The position numbers were made by a program, and so were the translations under genes. Under the pieces are notes generated by a model. That model was not told the DNA's origin. It was given only the letters and a program-made list of their open reading frames with translations, and made no database searches. DNA of 7,377 nt from JBFKUL01 sp041635755 (GTDB lineage Bacteria > Pseudomonadota > Gammaproteobacteria > Burkholderiales > SG8-39): assembly GCA_041635755.1 (NCBI GenBank), contig JBFKUL010000146.1, positions 1-7,377 on the forward strand, read 5' to 3'. Below, piece by piece: positions 1-6,267 of the stretch; the stretch's first letter is position 1; each line of letters opens with the position of its first letter.

Positions 1-46
1 ACAGGCGCACGTTCTCGATCGCGATCACGGCCTGGTCGGCGAAGGT
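1..46. repeat. Intragenic direct repeat at the GAF domain ends, second copy at 517-562
   Basis: Positions 1-46 and 517-562 match at 43 of 46 bases; the first 25 bases are identical. Both encode the end of a GAF domain (TFADQA, IAIENVRL). The spacing is 516 bp, or 172 codons, the length of one GAF plus linker. This fits internal duplication of a GAF module in the sensor gene. Confidence 0.85.
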
Positions 47-2161
47 CTTGATGAGCGCGACCTGCCGCTCGTCGAAGGGCTTCGATCCGGGATGTGCCGC
101 ACCGATCGCGCCGATCACGCGACTCTCGTGAATCATCGGCGCAAAAAGCAACGAATTGAACCCGAAATCCTGCGCAAACTTAACCGTGGCCGGCGGCGTT
201 GACGGATTGTTCAGCACCGGCGCGATCTGCAGCGTCTCCTTCGAGAGCATCACCCGCCCGCCTGCGGTCGAATCATCCAGGCGCCGAGGATAGCTCTCGC
301 GCAACTTCTCGAACCCCGCCTCGCCGTCGACCGCGGCCATCTCGACCATGTCGCCGTGCAGGAGCTGCAGCACCGCGAAGCGCGTGTGGAACAGGCGGCG
401 CACGTTCTGCACGATGCGATCGAACACCGGCTGCGTGTCGGTCATCGAGCTGCTGATCGACGCCAACACCTCTGCCGTCGCCCGCTGGCGCTCGAGCGCT
501 TCACGGGTCTCGTTGAACAGGCGCACGTTCTCGATCGCGATTGCCGCCTGGTCGGCGAAGGTTTTCAGAAGCGTGATGTGTTTTTCGTCGAACGGGCGGA
601 CATCAGGCCGGCGCAGCAGAATCGTGCCCAGCGCCCGGTTCTCGCGCAGCAGCGGCACGCCGAGGATGGTGCGGTGGCCGTACTGCTTCGCAAGCTTGCG
701 TCCGGTGGGAAACTCGCTTTCCGGGGCGTTCACCAGGTCATCGACCTGGATGACCATCATGTCGATGATCGAGCGCCCCATGACGGTCGTGCGGTCGAGC
801 GGTACCGAATCCAGCGGCCGCCCGAGGCTGCCGATCGAGGCACCGACGCGCATACTCGCGCCCTCGGCGAGCACGATATCGACCACCTTTGCATCGCAGA
901 TACGTGCCGCGCGCTCGGCCACCGCCTCGAGGACCGGCCGAACGTCGGCGGGCGAGCTCGAGATCACGCGCAGGATCTCGCTGATCGCGGTCTGCTGCTC
1001 GAGCGTCTCCTGCAGCTCCGCGGTGCGCGCCTCGACTTTTCGTTCCAGGCCGGCGTAGGACTCACGCAGCTTCGCGGTCATGTCGTTGAACTGCTCGGCG
1101 AGCGCTTCGAGCTCGTCGCCGGTCTTCACGGTGATCGTCTGGTCGAGCTGTCCCGCGCCAATGCGCGCTGCGCCTTCCTGCAGCGTGCGGATCGGCTGCA
1201 CCATGCTGCGCGCAAGCCACATCGCGGCGAGCGCCGAGAAGAGCAGCCCGGCAAGCATCAGTGCGACGGTGCGAACAATGGATGCGTTCAGCGTCGCATA
1301 CACCTCGGAGACCGGCTGCTCGACGAACACCCTCCAGCCGAGCGTGTCGATCGGCGCATGGGCGGCGAGCACCGTCGCGCCGGAGAGATCCTGGGCGAGC
1401 GTCGCGAACGTGTCATCCCGGCGCAAGTCGCGCGCCGCCTTTACATGCGCAAGGTTCGAAAGGTCGGTCTTTCTGAGTACCAGGCCGATGTCCGGATCGG
1501 CGACCAGATGGTCGGTCGAATCGACCACGTACGCCTTGCCCTTCTGGCCGATGCGGATGCGGGTGATGACGTCCCAGAGGAACTTCAGGTTCACGTCGGC
1601 GACCGTCACCGGGCTGGATTCGCCGCCCGAGCGCACCGCGATCGTCATGTACGGCTCGGTTTCCTTCCGGAAGTACACCGGGCTGAACCAGGTCTGTCCG
1701 GGCCTGGCGCTCCTGAACGCCGGGTCCTGCGAGCGATCCTTCGCCGAGCCGACCACGTCCGGCTTGAGCCGCGAGACTTCGAGCTGCTCGCGCCCCTGCG
1801 CGTCGATGTGGGCGATGTCGGTGACCTCCTGCACCAGCTTGAGGAGCTTGAGAAACTCGTTGCGGCGCTGCTCGGACCCCTGGGCGCCGAGCTGGGGCAG
1901 CGCGGCGAAGCGCAGCTGCGCCTCGATCTGGCGCACGAACTGCTCGATGCGCTCGGCTGCCGCGACCGCCTTCTCGCGCTGCAGGCTGGCGAGCGCGGCC
2001 GTGTTCTCCTGGTAGGAGAAATAGATGCCGATCGCGCCCGAGATGAGCAGCGCGCCGCTCACCAGCACGAGGATCAGCAACAGATACTTGCGGAACAGCC
2101 GACCGCGGCGCGCTTGCTGCGCCATCACGCGGTTCTGCGCATTGAACTCGACCGGCTTCAT
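1..2161 (-). CDS. Membrane sensor protein, dCache-HAMP-GAF-GAF (partial, 3' end outside window)
   Basis: This is a transmembrane signal-transduction protein; 720 residues are visible and the frame is still open at the left edge. In order: a basic cytoplasmic N-terminus; TM1 at about residues 26-48; a periplasmic region at about 50-294 with dCache-like traits (WFSPVYF and, in the membrane-proximal half, GKAYVVDS); TM2 at about 295-316; HAMP at about 315-368 (QPIRTLQEGA, GDELEALAEQFN); a short coiled coil (LERKVEARTAELQETL); GAF1 at about 405-547; and GAF2 at about 575-720. Both GAFs end in TFADQA-IAIENVRL. The output domain lies beyond the window: histidine kinase, nucleotide cyclase and GGDEF are all possible, so I do not call it a kinase. 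The start at 2161 is chosen because GGGGTGAG lies 9 nt upstream, TM1 follows at a sensible distance, and an in-frame TGA sits at 2213-2215. GTG at 2191 is a weaker alternative. The domain reading is by eye; the family is well supported and the ligand is unknown. Confidence 0.92.
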   Translation of the reverse strand, partial: MKPVEFNAQNRVMAQQARRGRLFRKYLLLILVLVSGALLISGAIGIYFSYQENTAALASLQREKAVAAAERIEQFVRQIEAQLRFAALPQLGAQGSEQRRNEFLKLLKLVQEVTDIAHIDAQGREQLEVSRLKPDVVGSAKDRSQDPAFRSARPGQTWFSPVYFRKETEPYMTIAVRSGGESSPVTVADVNLKFLWDVITRIRIGQKGKAYVVDSTDHLVADPDIGLVLRKTDLSNLAHVKAARDLRRDDTFATLAQDLSGATVLAAHAPIDTLGWRVFVEQPVSEVYATLNASIVRTVALMLAGLLFSALAAMWLARSMVQPIRTLQEGAARIGAGQLDQTITVKTGDELEALAEQFNDMTAKLRESYAGLERKVEARTAELQETLEQQTAISEILRVISSSPADVRPVLEAVAERAARICDAKVVDIVLAEGASMRVGASIGSLGRPLDSVPLDRTTVMGRSIIDMMVIQVDDLVNAPESEFPTGRKLAKQYGHRTILGVPLLRENRALGTILLRRPDVRPFDEKHITLLKTFADQAAIAIENVRLFNETREALERQRATAEVLASISSSMTDTQPVFDRIVQNVRRLFHTRFAVLQLLHGDMVEMAAVDGEAGFEKLRESYPRRLDDSTAGGRVMLSKETLQIAPVLNNPSTPPATVKFAQDFGFNSLLFAPMIHESRVIGAIGAAHPGSKPFDERQVALIKTFADQAVIAIENVRL

Positions 2162-2238
2162 GCGCAGCGACTCACCCCGCGCGCCGGCCACAATGCAATT
2201 GCCGCGCAACCATCAGCCGCCCCACGCCCTGCCGCCAT
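2158..2238 (-). CDS. Possible 26-codon leader ORF coupled to the sensor gene
   Basis: A short ORF (MAAGRGAADGCAAIALWPAR...) starts with ATG at 2238, preceded by a strong Shine-Dalgarno GGGAGG (2244-2249) at 5 nt spacing. Its TGA overlaps the sensor ATG as ATGA (2158-2161). This layout is typical of translational coupling, so it may be a leader whose translation feeds ribosomes to the sensor start. The peptide resembles no family I know and has no signal peptide or membrane segment. In GC-rich DNA a 26-codon open frame can arise by chance; the strong ribosome site and exact overlap are the only support. A chance ORF is the main alternative. Confidence 0.35.
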   Translation of the reverse strand: MAAGRGAADGCAAIALWPARGVSRCA

Positions 2239-2328
2239 GACTGCCTCCCGACCTCAGCAGCGCCGCCTTCGTGAGGGACTAATCTAGCACTCTCGGGCCG
2301 GTGAGGTCTGCGCCCCTTTGCGGGGGCG
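2162..2328. other. Spacer between binding-protein array and sensor gene
   Basis: This 167-bp stretch is the only visible gap between genes in the window. It contains a GC hairpin next to the array stop, a 17-codon ORF opened by the last array junction, and most of the 26-codon leader ORF. I see no convincing -35/-10 pair on the minus strand: a TAGATT near 2280-2285 has no good -35 partner at normal spacing. The sensor gene could therefore be read through from the array or have its own unrecognised promoter. Confidence 0.6.
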
Positions 2329-2332
2329 TCAT
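2279..2332 (-). other. 17-codon ORF opened by the leftover start codon at the array end
   Basis: The last array gene ends in the same GGTGATCGAATGA junction used between the other copies, so an ATG with a Shine-Dalgarno-like GGTGA is still present. It opens a frame of only 17 codons (MTPPQRGADLTGPRVLD) ending in TAG at 2279-2281. The peptide does not resemble the binding-protein signal peptide. I read it as the inert remnant of a junction where the array stops, not as a functional gene. Confidence 0.3.
2311..2328 (-). terminator. GC hairpin directly after the last array stop (weak terminator candidate)
   Basis: The arms CGCCCC and GGGGCG pair perfectly over 6 bp around a 6-nt loop, starting one base after the TGA of the last binding-protein gene. 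On the minus strand no T-run follows, so this is not a classical intrinsic terminator. It may attenuate transcription or protect the 3' end of the array mRNA. A stem this short can also occur by chance in DNA of this GC content. Confidence 0.3.
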
Positions 2333-3321
2333 TCGATCACCCGGTCGGCGCGCAGGAGAAGCGAGCGTGGCAGCGAGAGCCCGATGGCTCGTGCGGTAAC
2401 CAGATTGATCGTGAGCTCGATCGTCGTCGCCCTTTCGATGGGCAGCGTCGCCGGCGATGCGCCCTTGAGAATGCGCTCGACGTAATAGGCGCTCCTGCGG
2501 AACATCAACAGGATGTCGGGCGCGTAGCTCAGCAGGCCGCCAGCCTCGGTCATGAAGTGCCAGCCGGAAATCACGGGCAAGCGATGTCGGATGCCGAACT
2601 CGGCGATCGTAGTGCGGTTGTCGGAGATCACGCCCGCGGTGAAGGTCACGTAGAGCGCGTCGTATCGTCGATGCGCGATTTGCGCCAGCGTGGAGTTCAG
2701 CTCGGCCTGGGAGTTGACAGTCGTGGAATCGGCAGCAATGCCGAGCAGCCTGGCGGCCGCGATTGCATCCTCCGCCTCGATCTGCGCGTTGCGGTTGCGC
2801 TGCTCCCACAGAAACGCCACCCGCTTGGCCGTCGGAATCGCGAGCTTCAGAAACTCGATGCGCTTGGGCGCCAGCTCGCTGGAGATGAACGTCGTTCCGG
2901 TAGCATTGCGCCCGGGGCGCGCGAGCGATTCGGCCGCCCCGATACCCACCGGATCGCCCATGGCCAGAAACACGATCGGAACGGTGCGCGTCGTCTTGAG
3001 CGCCGCGACCGTCGTCAGGGCTCCCGGCGTGATCAGGATATCCACTTTCTCGCGCAGCAGTTCCTCGCACATCGGCTGCACGAACGCCGGCTCGTTTTCC
3101 GCCGAGCGGTAGACGATTTCGACTGATTTCCCCGGAACCAGTCCGAATTCTGCCAGGCCGTCGAGGAACGCCTGTCGCTCGCGGGACGGGCGCTCGGTGA
3201 TGGACTGCAGGGACAGGTAGCCCAGGCGCGGCATCGCGCCGGCGGAAGGGGACCGGGCGGCAACGGAGGCAAGCGCGAGCGCGCCCGCAACCCGCAGAAA
3301 GTCTCTGCGCTCCCGCCTCAC
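2329..3321 (-). CDS. ABC_sub_bind family periplasmic solute-binding protein, array copy 6 (last)
   Basis: A 330-residue exported binding protein of the PF04392/COG2984 type; ligand unknown. The N-terminus ERRDFLRVAG followed by an Ala/Leu-rich stretch is the best twin-arginine signal in the array, with likely cleavage near residue 29 (AGA-MP). The mature part opens with PRLGYLS, the first beta strand of this fold. Further marks are VPIVFLAMGDPV (about 114-125), the hinge loop LARPGRNATGTT (133-144), AGGLLSYAPD (260-269) and the family tail SLLLRADRVIE. The hinge carries Arg138 where the other complete copies have Gly, and the tail reads NLVTAR instead of NLKTAR; this is the most divergent copy at these sites. 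The start is GTG at 3321, sharing GTGA with the previous stop, with AGGTGA just upstream. It closes the array; a 167-bp spacer and the sensor gene follow. Confidence 0.92.
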   Translation of the reverse strand: MRRERRDFLRVAGALALASVAARSPSAGAMPRLGYLSLQSITERPSRERQAFLDGLAEFGLVPGKSVEIVYRSAENEPAFVQPMCEELLREKVDILITPGALTTVAALKTTRTVPIVFLAMGDPVGIGAAESLARPGRNATGTTFISSELAPKRIEFLKLAIPTAKRVAFLWEQRNRNAQIEAEDAIAAARLLGIAADSTTVNSQAELNSTLAQIAHRRYDALYVTFTAGVISDNRTTIAEFGIRHRLPVISGWHFMTEAGGLLSYAPDILLMFRRSAYYVERILKGASPATLPIERATTIELTINLVTARAIGLSLPRSLLLRADRVIE

Positions 3322-3330
3322 TCAATCACC
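3318..3330 (-). promoter_or_regulatory. Stop/ribosome-site/start junction with GTG start, copies 5-6
   Basis: GGTGATTGAGTGA: this junction keeps Val-Ile-Glu-stop through synonymous ATT and GAG codons and uses GTG as the start of copy 6. The extended ribosome site reads AGGTGA. Confidence 0.68.
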
Positions 3331-4298
3331 TGGTCGGCGCGCAGCAGGAGCGTGCGCGGGACCGTCACACCGATCTCCCGGGCGGTCTTGAGATTCACGG
3401 CGAGCTCGAACTTCATCGGCTGCTCCACGGCAAGACTCGAAGGATGGGCGCCGGACAGGACCTTGCCGGCGAGTGCTCCGAGCCTGCGCTGCTGATGCAG
3501 GTAATCCGGCGAGTACGACGCGAGACCTCCCGCGGTCACATGCGGTGTGAAGTTAAAGATGCTCGGCATTCGCAACGCGCGGGCGAGCTCGGCGATGCGC
3601 GCGCGATGGGTATTGGTCAGTGTTTCTCCCAGGGTGATGAGGGCGCCCACATTGTACCGGCCGATCCCGGAGAGCTCGCGCTCGATGTCCTCGCCGGAGC
3701 GCACCGGCAACAGATGCAGCGCAATGCCGGTGCGCTTCGCGGCCGTTTCGAGTTCCCGCAACTCGAGGGCCTTGCCCGGATTGTCGGGGTTCCACATTAC
3801 CGCAATGCGCGAAGTACCCGGAACGATCTCAAGTGTGATCTCCAGGAGCTTGCCGCTGAGCGCCGGCAGGACGTTGGTCACACCCGTGACGTTTCCCCCG
3901 GGCCGCGCGAGACTGGTGACAAGGCCGCTTGAGACTGGGTCACTGACGGTGCCGAAAATGATCGGCGTCTCCCGGGTCGCGCGCGCGGCGGCAAGCGCCA
4001 CCGGCGTCGTGATCGCCACGATAACGTCGGCGCGAACTTTGAGCGTCTCACGCATGCGCGCTTCGACCTTGGGAACCTCTTCTTCCCACGCGTACTGGAG
4101 CGTGTAGTCACGACCTTCGGCGAAGCCCTGCTCTCGCAAACCCTCGTGAAACAGCGCCACGCCGCGCCGCCCGGCTTCGGGACCGAACACCGTGAAATAG
4201 ACGATGCGCCGAGGTGCGCCCTGTGCCCGCGCGCCTGGCACCCGCCAGGCTCCAAGCGCAGCAGCAGCAAAAAAGACGAAAGCGCGGCGCCCGATCAC
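3318..4298 (-). CDS. ABC_sub_bind family periplasmic solute-binding protein, array copy 5
   Basis: A 326-residue exported binding protein of the same family; ligand unknown. The signal peptide is short (GRRAFVFFAAAALGAW) with probable cleavage after ARA at about residue 25. The twin arginines are present, but the n-region is only two residues long, so Sec export is also plausible. The mature domain begins RRIVYFTVFG and continues with TPIIFGTVSDPV (about 111-122), the hinge loop LARPGGNVTGVT (130-141), RIAVMWNPDNPG (164-175), which resembles copy 4, AGGLASYSPDY and the tail FELAVNLKTAREIG...LLLRADQVIE. No Cys follows the signal, so the product should be soluble rather than a lipoprotein. The start is GTG at 4298, overlapping the stop of copy 4 as GTGA; GGTGA lies in the end of the preceding gene. 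No nearer Met gives a signal peptide, which supports GTG. Confidence 0.92.
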   Translation of the reverse strand: MIGRRAFVFFAAAALGAWRVPGARAQGAPRRIVYFTVFGPEAGRRGVALFHEGLREQGFAEGRDYTLQYAWEEEVPKVEARMRETLKVRADVIVAITTPVALAAARATRETPIIFGTVSDPVSSGLVTSLARPGGNVTGVTNVLPALSGKLLEITLEIVPGTSRIAVMWNPDNPGKALELRELETAAKRTGIALHLLPVRSGEDIERELSGIGRYNVGALITLGETLTNTHRARIAELARALRMPSIFNFTPHVTAGGLASYSPDYLHQQRRLGALAGKVLSGAHPSSLAVEQPMKFELAVNLKTAREIGVTVPRTLLLRADQVIE

Positions 4299-4307
4299 TC
4301 GATCACC
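4295..4307 (-). promoter_or_regulatory. Stop/ribosome-site/start junction with GTG start, copies 4-5
   Basis: GGTGATCGAGTGA: one base change turns the overlapping start into GTG while keeping Glu-stop (GAG TGA) for copy 4. GGTGA is retained 4 nt before the GTG. Confidence 0.68.
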
Positions 4308-5278
4308 CGATCAGCGCGCAATAGCACGGAATCCGGAATCCTGAGGGCGAGCGCCTGCGCAGCCTTCAGATTGACGACGAGCTCGAACCGGGTCGGGCGC
4401 TCGATCGGCAGCTCGGCAGGCCTGGCTCCCCTGAGTATCCGATCAACGTAGCCCGCCGTGCGGCGATACAGATCGCCGCGGTGCGGCCCGTAGGTCAGCA
4501 GCCCGCCGACGTCGGCGAACTCGCTGTAGCCGTAGACCACGGGGAGCCGCGCGTTGGATGCGAGCTCGACCACCTGCTGGCGGTGACTCCAGAGGACCGG
4601 GTCGTCGAAAACGATCAGGCCATCGGGTCGCCCGCTCTCGGAAAACTCGAACGCCCGCGCGATCTCCGATGCATTGCGCGCGTCGATCGAATGCAGCTGG
4701 ATGCCGAGTGCCGAGGCGGCGATCGCCGTTTCGTCGCGGAAAATCTCGTGGCTGCGATTGTCCGGGTTGGTCAGCAGCGCCACGCGGCCCGGGCGACCCG
4801 CGAGGTCGACCAACAGCTGCAGGCGCTTGCCGCTCAGCTCGGGGGTCAACAAGGTCAGGCCGGTCACGTTGCCGCCGGGCCGGGCGAGACTTGCCACCAA
4901 TCCGACCTTGACCGGGTCCGCCACGGCGACGATCACGATCGGGATCGCGCCCGCTCCCGCCTTGGCCGCGAGGCTCGCCGGCGTCGCGGCGGAGACAATG
5001 ACATCCACCTTGAGCCGCACCAGATCGGCAACGAGTTCGCGCAGTTGCTCGCTCTGCCCGGCGGCCCATCGCGGCTCAAGCACGATGTTGCGGCCCTCTT
5101 CGTACCCGATCTCCCGCAGCCCCCGGCGGCACGCCTCCCAAAGATGCTCGCCTTGGGCCCGCACGAAGGAAAACAAGTAGCCGACGCGCGGCATCCCAGA
5201 GGAACCCTGACCCAGGACATGGGGCGCTGCGAGCAGCGCCCCCGATGCAGCAATCAGGCGGCGACGGAGCCGGTTCAT
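4295..5278 (-). CDS. ABC_sub_bind family periplasmic solute-binding protein, array copy 4
   Basis: A 327-residue exported binding protein of the family; ligand unknown. The N-terminus RLRRRLIAASGALLAAP is an arginine-rich, twin-arginine-like signal with likely cleavage after VLG at about residue 23. Conserved parts are MPRVGYLFSF at the start of the mature domain, EGRNIVLEPRWA (61-72), IPIVIVAVADPV (112-123), the hinge loop LARPGGNVTGLT (131-142), RVALLTNPDN (165-174), GGLLTYGPHR and the tail ending SVLLRADRVIE. The C-terminal stretch VDRILRGARPAELPIE closely matches the partial copy 1 (VDRILRGAKPAELPVE), so these two look like a subgroup separate from copies 2 and 3. The start is ATG at 5278, overlapping the stop of copy 3 as ATGA. 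Confidence 0.93.
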   Translation of the reverse strand: MNRLRRRLIAASGALLAAPHVLGQGSSGMPRVGYLFSFVRAQGEHLWEACRRGLREIGYEEGRNIVLEPRWAAGQSEQLRELVADLVRLKVDVIVSAATPASLAAKAGAGAIPIVIVAVADPVKVGLVASLARPGGNVTGLTLLTPELSGKRLQLLVDLAGRPGRVALLTNPDNRSHEIFRDETAIAASALGIQLHSIDARNASEIARAFEFSESGRPDGLIVFDDPVLWSHRQQVVELASNARLPVVYGYSEFADVGGLLTYGPHRGDLYRRTAGYVDRILRGARPAELPIERPTRFELVVNLKAAQALALRIPDSVLLRADRVIE

Positions 5279-5287
5279 TCGATCACC
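5275..5287 (-). promoter_or_regulatory. Stop/ribosome-site/start junction, copies 3-4
   Basis: GGTGATCGAATGA joins copy 3 to copy 4 and is identical to the two upstream junctions. The flanking downstream bases already differ, since they encode a different signal peptide. Confidence 0.7.
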
Positions 5288-6258
5288 GTGTTTGCGCGCA
5301 GCAAGATCGACTGCGGGATGGTGAGCCCCATCGCGCGCGCCGTCTTGAGATTGACCGCGAGCTCGAAGCGTGCAGCCTGATCGACCGGAATGTGGGCGGG
5401 TTCTTCACCTCTTAGCACGCGCGCAAGTAGATCCGCCCCGCGGCGCAGGTCGTCGACGATGTTCGTACCATATGACATGAGCCCGCCTGCTTCTACCATC
5501 TCAGCTCCCGCGAAAATTACAGGTATGAGGCGTTCGAGCGCGGCTCTGATCACCATCTTGCCGTGGTTGCCATAACCGAACGCTTTGAACACGGCGTATG
5601 GGATTATGACTTCTGCGCCCCCGCTAACGGCACGCTCGACACTTTGATCCCAGGACGTATGAATATCGATTTCGATCAGCTCTATGCCTAGCTGTGCAGC
5701 CGCCCGACGCAATGGCGGTGCATGTATTAGGTACCGCGCGCTGGCAAAATAAGTGACCGCGACACGCTTCACACCTGGCAGGAGATCGCGTGCAAGTTCG
5801 AGCCGCTTCACGAGCAACTCCCCGAACCGGTTCGTCACGCCAGTGATATTGCCCCCGGGCTTGGCATAGCTTTGCACGAACCGAGATGCAACGGGCTCGT
5901 CAACCCAGGCGAAAATGATCGGCACCGTGGCCGTCACGCTTTGCAGGGCCTGTGTCGCAACTGGCAGGGCGGCGAAAAGCGCGTCCGGCTTAGCCGCCAA
6001 AAGCTCACTCGCCGGGTTTCGGCCAAACGTATAGCCGGAATGGCCGATACGATGGTCAAACCGCAGGTTCCTGCCCTCGACAAAGCCGTACGAGGAAAGC
6101 CGTTCGCTCAGCGCGGAGAGGTAGAGCTGGCTGTCCTCGGCACCACCGCCGAACAGTACGCCGACGCGGTAGATACGCCCCGGGTGCTGCGCGAGCGCGC
6201 GCCCTGCAGAAAGGAGCGCGCCCGCGGCTCCTGCAAGGAGAAGCGAACGCCTTCTCAT
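5275..6258 (-). CDS. ABC_sub_bind family periplasmic solute-binding protein, array copy 3
   Basis: A 327-residue exported binding protein; ligand unknown. MRRRSLLLAGAAGALL is an RR-type signal with clear AxA cleavage after ALA (residue 23). The mature protein starts with the YRVGVLFGGG strand. Other marks: EGRNLRFDHRIG (61-72), VPIIFAWVDEPV (112-123, with Glu where the other complete copies have Asp), hinge loop YAKPGGNITGVTNRF (131-145), KRLELARDLLP, AGGLMSYGTN, ADLLARVLRGEEP, and the tail SILLRANTVIE. The last ~110 bp are almost identical to copy 2, including a 39-bp perfect match. The middle (about 5460-5760) looks lower in GC and much more diverged, which gives the gene a mosaic look. The start ATG at 6258 overlaps the copy 2 stop as ATGA. 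Confidence 0.93.
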   Translation of the reverse strand: MRRRSLLLAGAAGALLSAGRALAQHPGRIYRVGVLFGGGAEDSQLYLSALSERLSSYGFVEGRNLRFDHRIGHSGYTFGRNPASELLAAKPDALFAALPVATQALQSVTATVPIIFAWVDEPVASRFVQSYAKPGGNITGVTNRFGELLVKRLELARDLLPGVKRVAVTYFASARYLIHAPPLRRAAAQLGIELIEIDIHTSWDQSVERAVSGGAEVIIPYAVFKAFGYGNHGKMVIRAALERLIPVIFAGAEMVEAGGLMSYGTNIVDDLRRGADLLARVLRGEEPAHIPVDQAARFELAVNLKTARAMGLTIPQSILLRANTVIE

Positions 6259-6267
6259 TCGATCACC
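6255..6267 (-). promoter_or_regulatory. Stop/ribosome-site/start junction, copies 2-3
   Basis: The same 13-nt sequence GGTGATCGAATGA ends copy 2 and starts copy 3. It is preceded by AC rather than AA, so the ribosome site is slightly weaker than at the copy 1-2 junction. Confidence 0.7.

Noticed and set aside
1..2161. Calling the sensor a histidine kinase.
   Set aside because: No HisKA, HATPase or other output domain is inside the window; the gene is cut within or just after GAF2.
356..2287. A 643-codon open frame on the plus strand opposite the sensor gene.
   Set aside because: It is a GC-bias shadow. Its protein is rich in Arg, His, Asp and Leu with no recognisable domain, while the minus strand over the same bases gives a coherent TM-dCache-TM-HAMP-GAF-GAF protein.
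2311..2328. A full intrinsic terminator between array and sensor.
   Set aside because: The hairpin has only 6 bp and no T-run follows on the minus strand, so it is kept only as a low-confidence candidate.
2279..3325. A 348-codon minus-strand frame overlapping copy 6 in another frame.
   Set aside because: Copy 6 in its own frame has a signal peptide, family motifs and the VIE tail. The overlapping frame is arginine-rich with no family features; only its last 17 codons are noted, as the leftover junction ORF.
2557..5380. Several plus-strand open frames of 100-300 codons opposite the array (for example 4481-5380 and 3547-4107).
   Set aside because: They mirror the codon structure of the minus-strand genes, change with each repeat unit and show no domain or consistent ribosome site.
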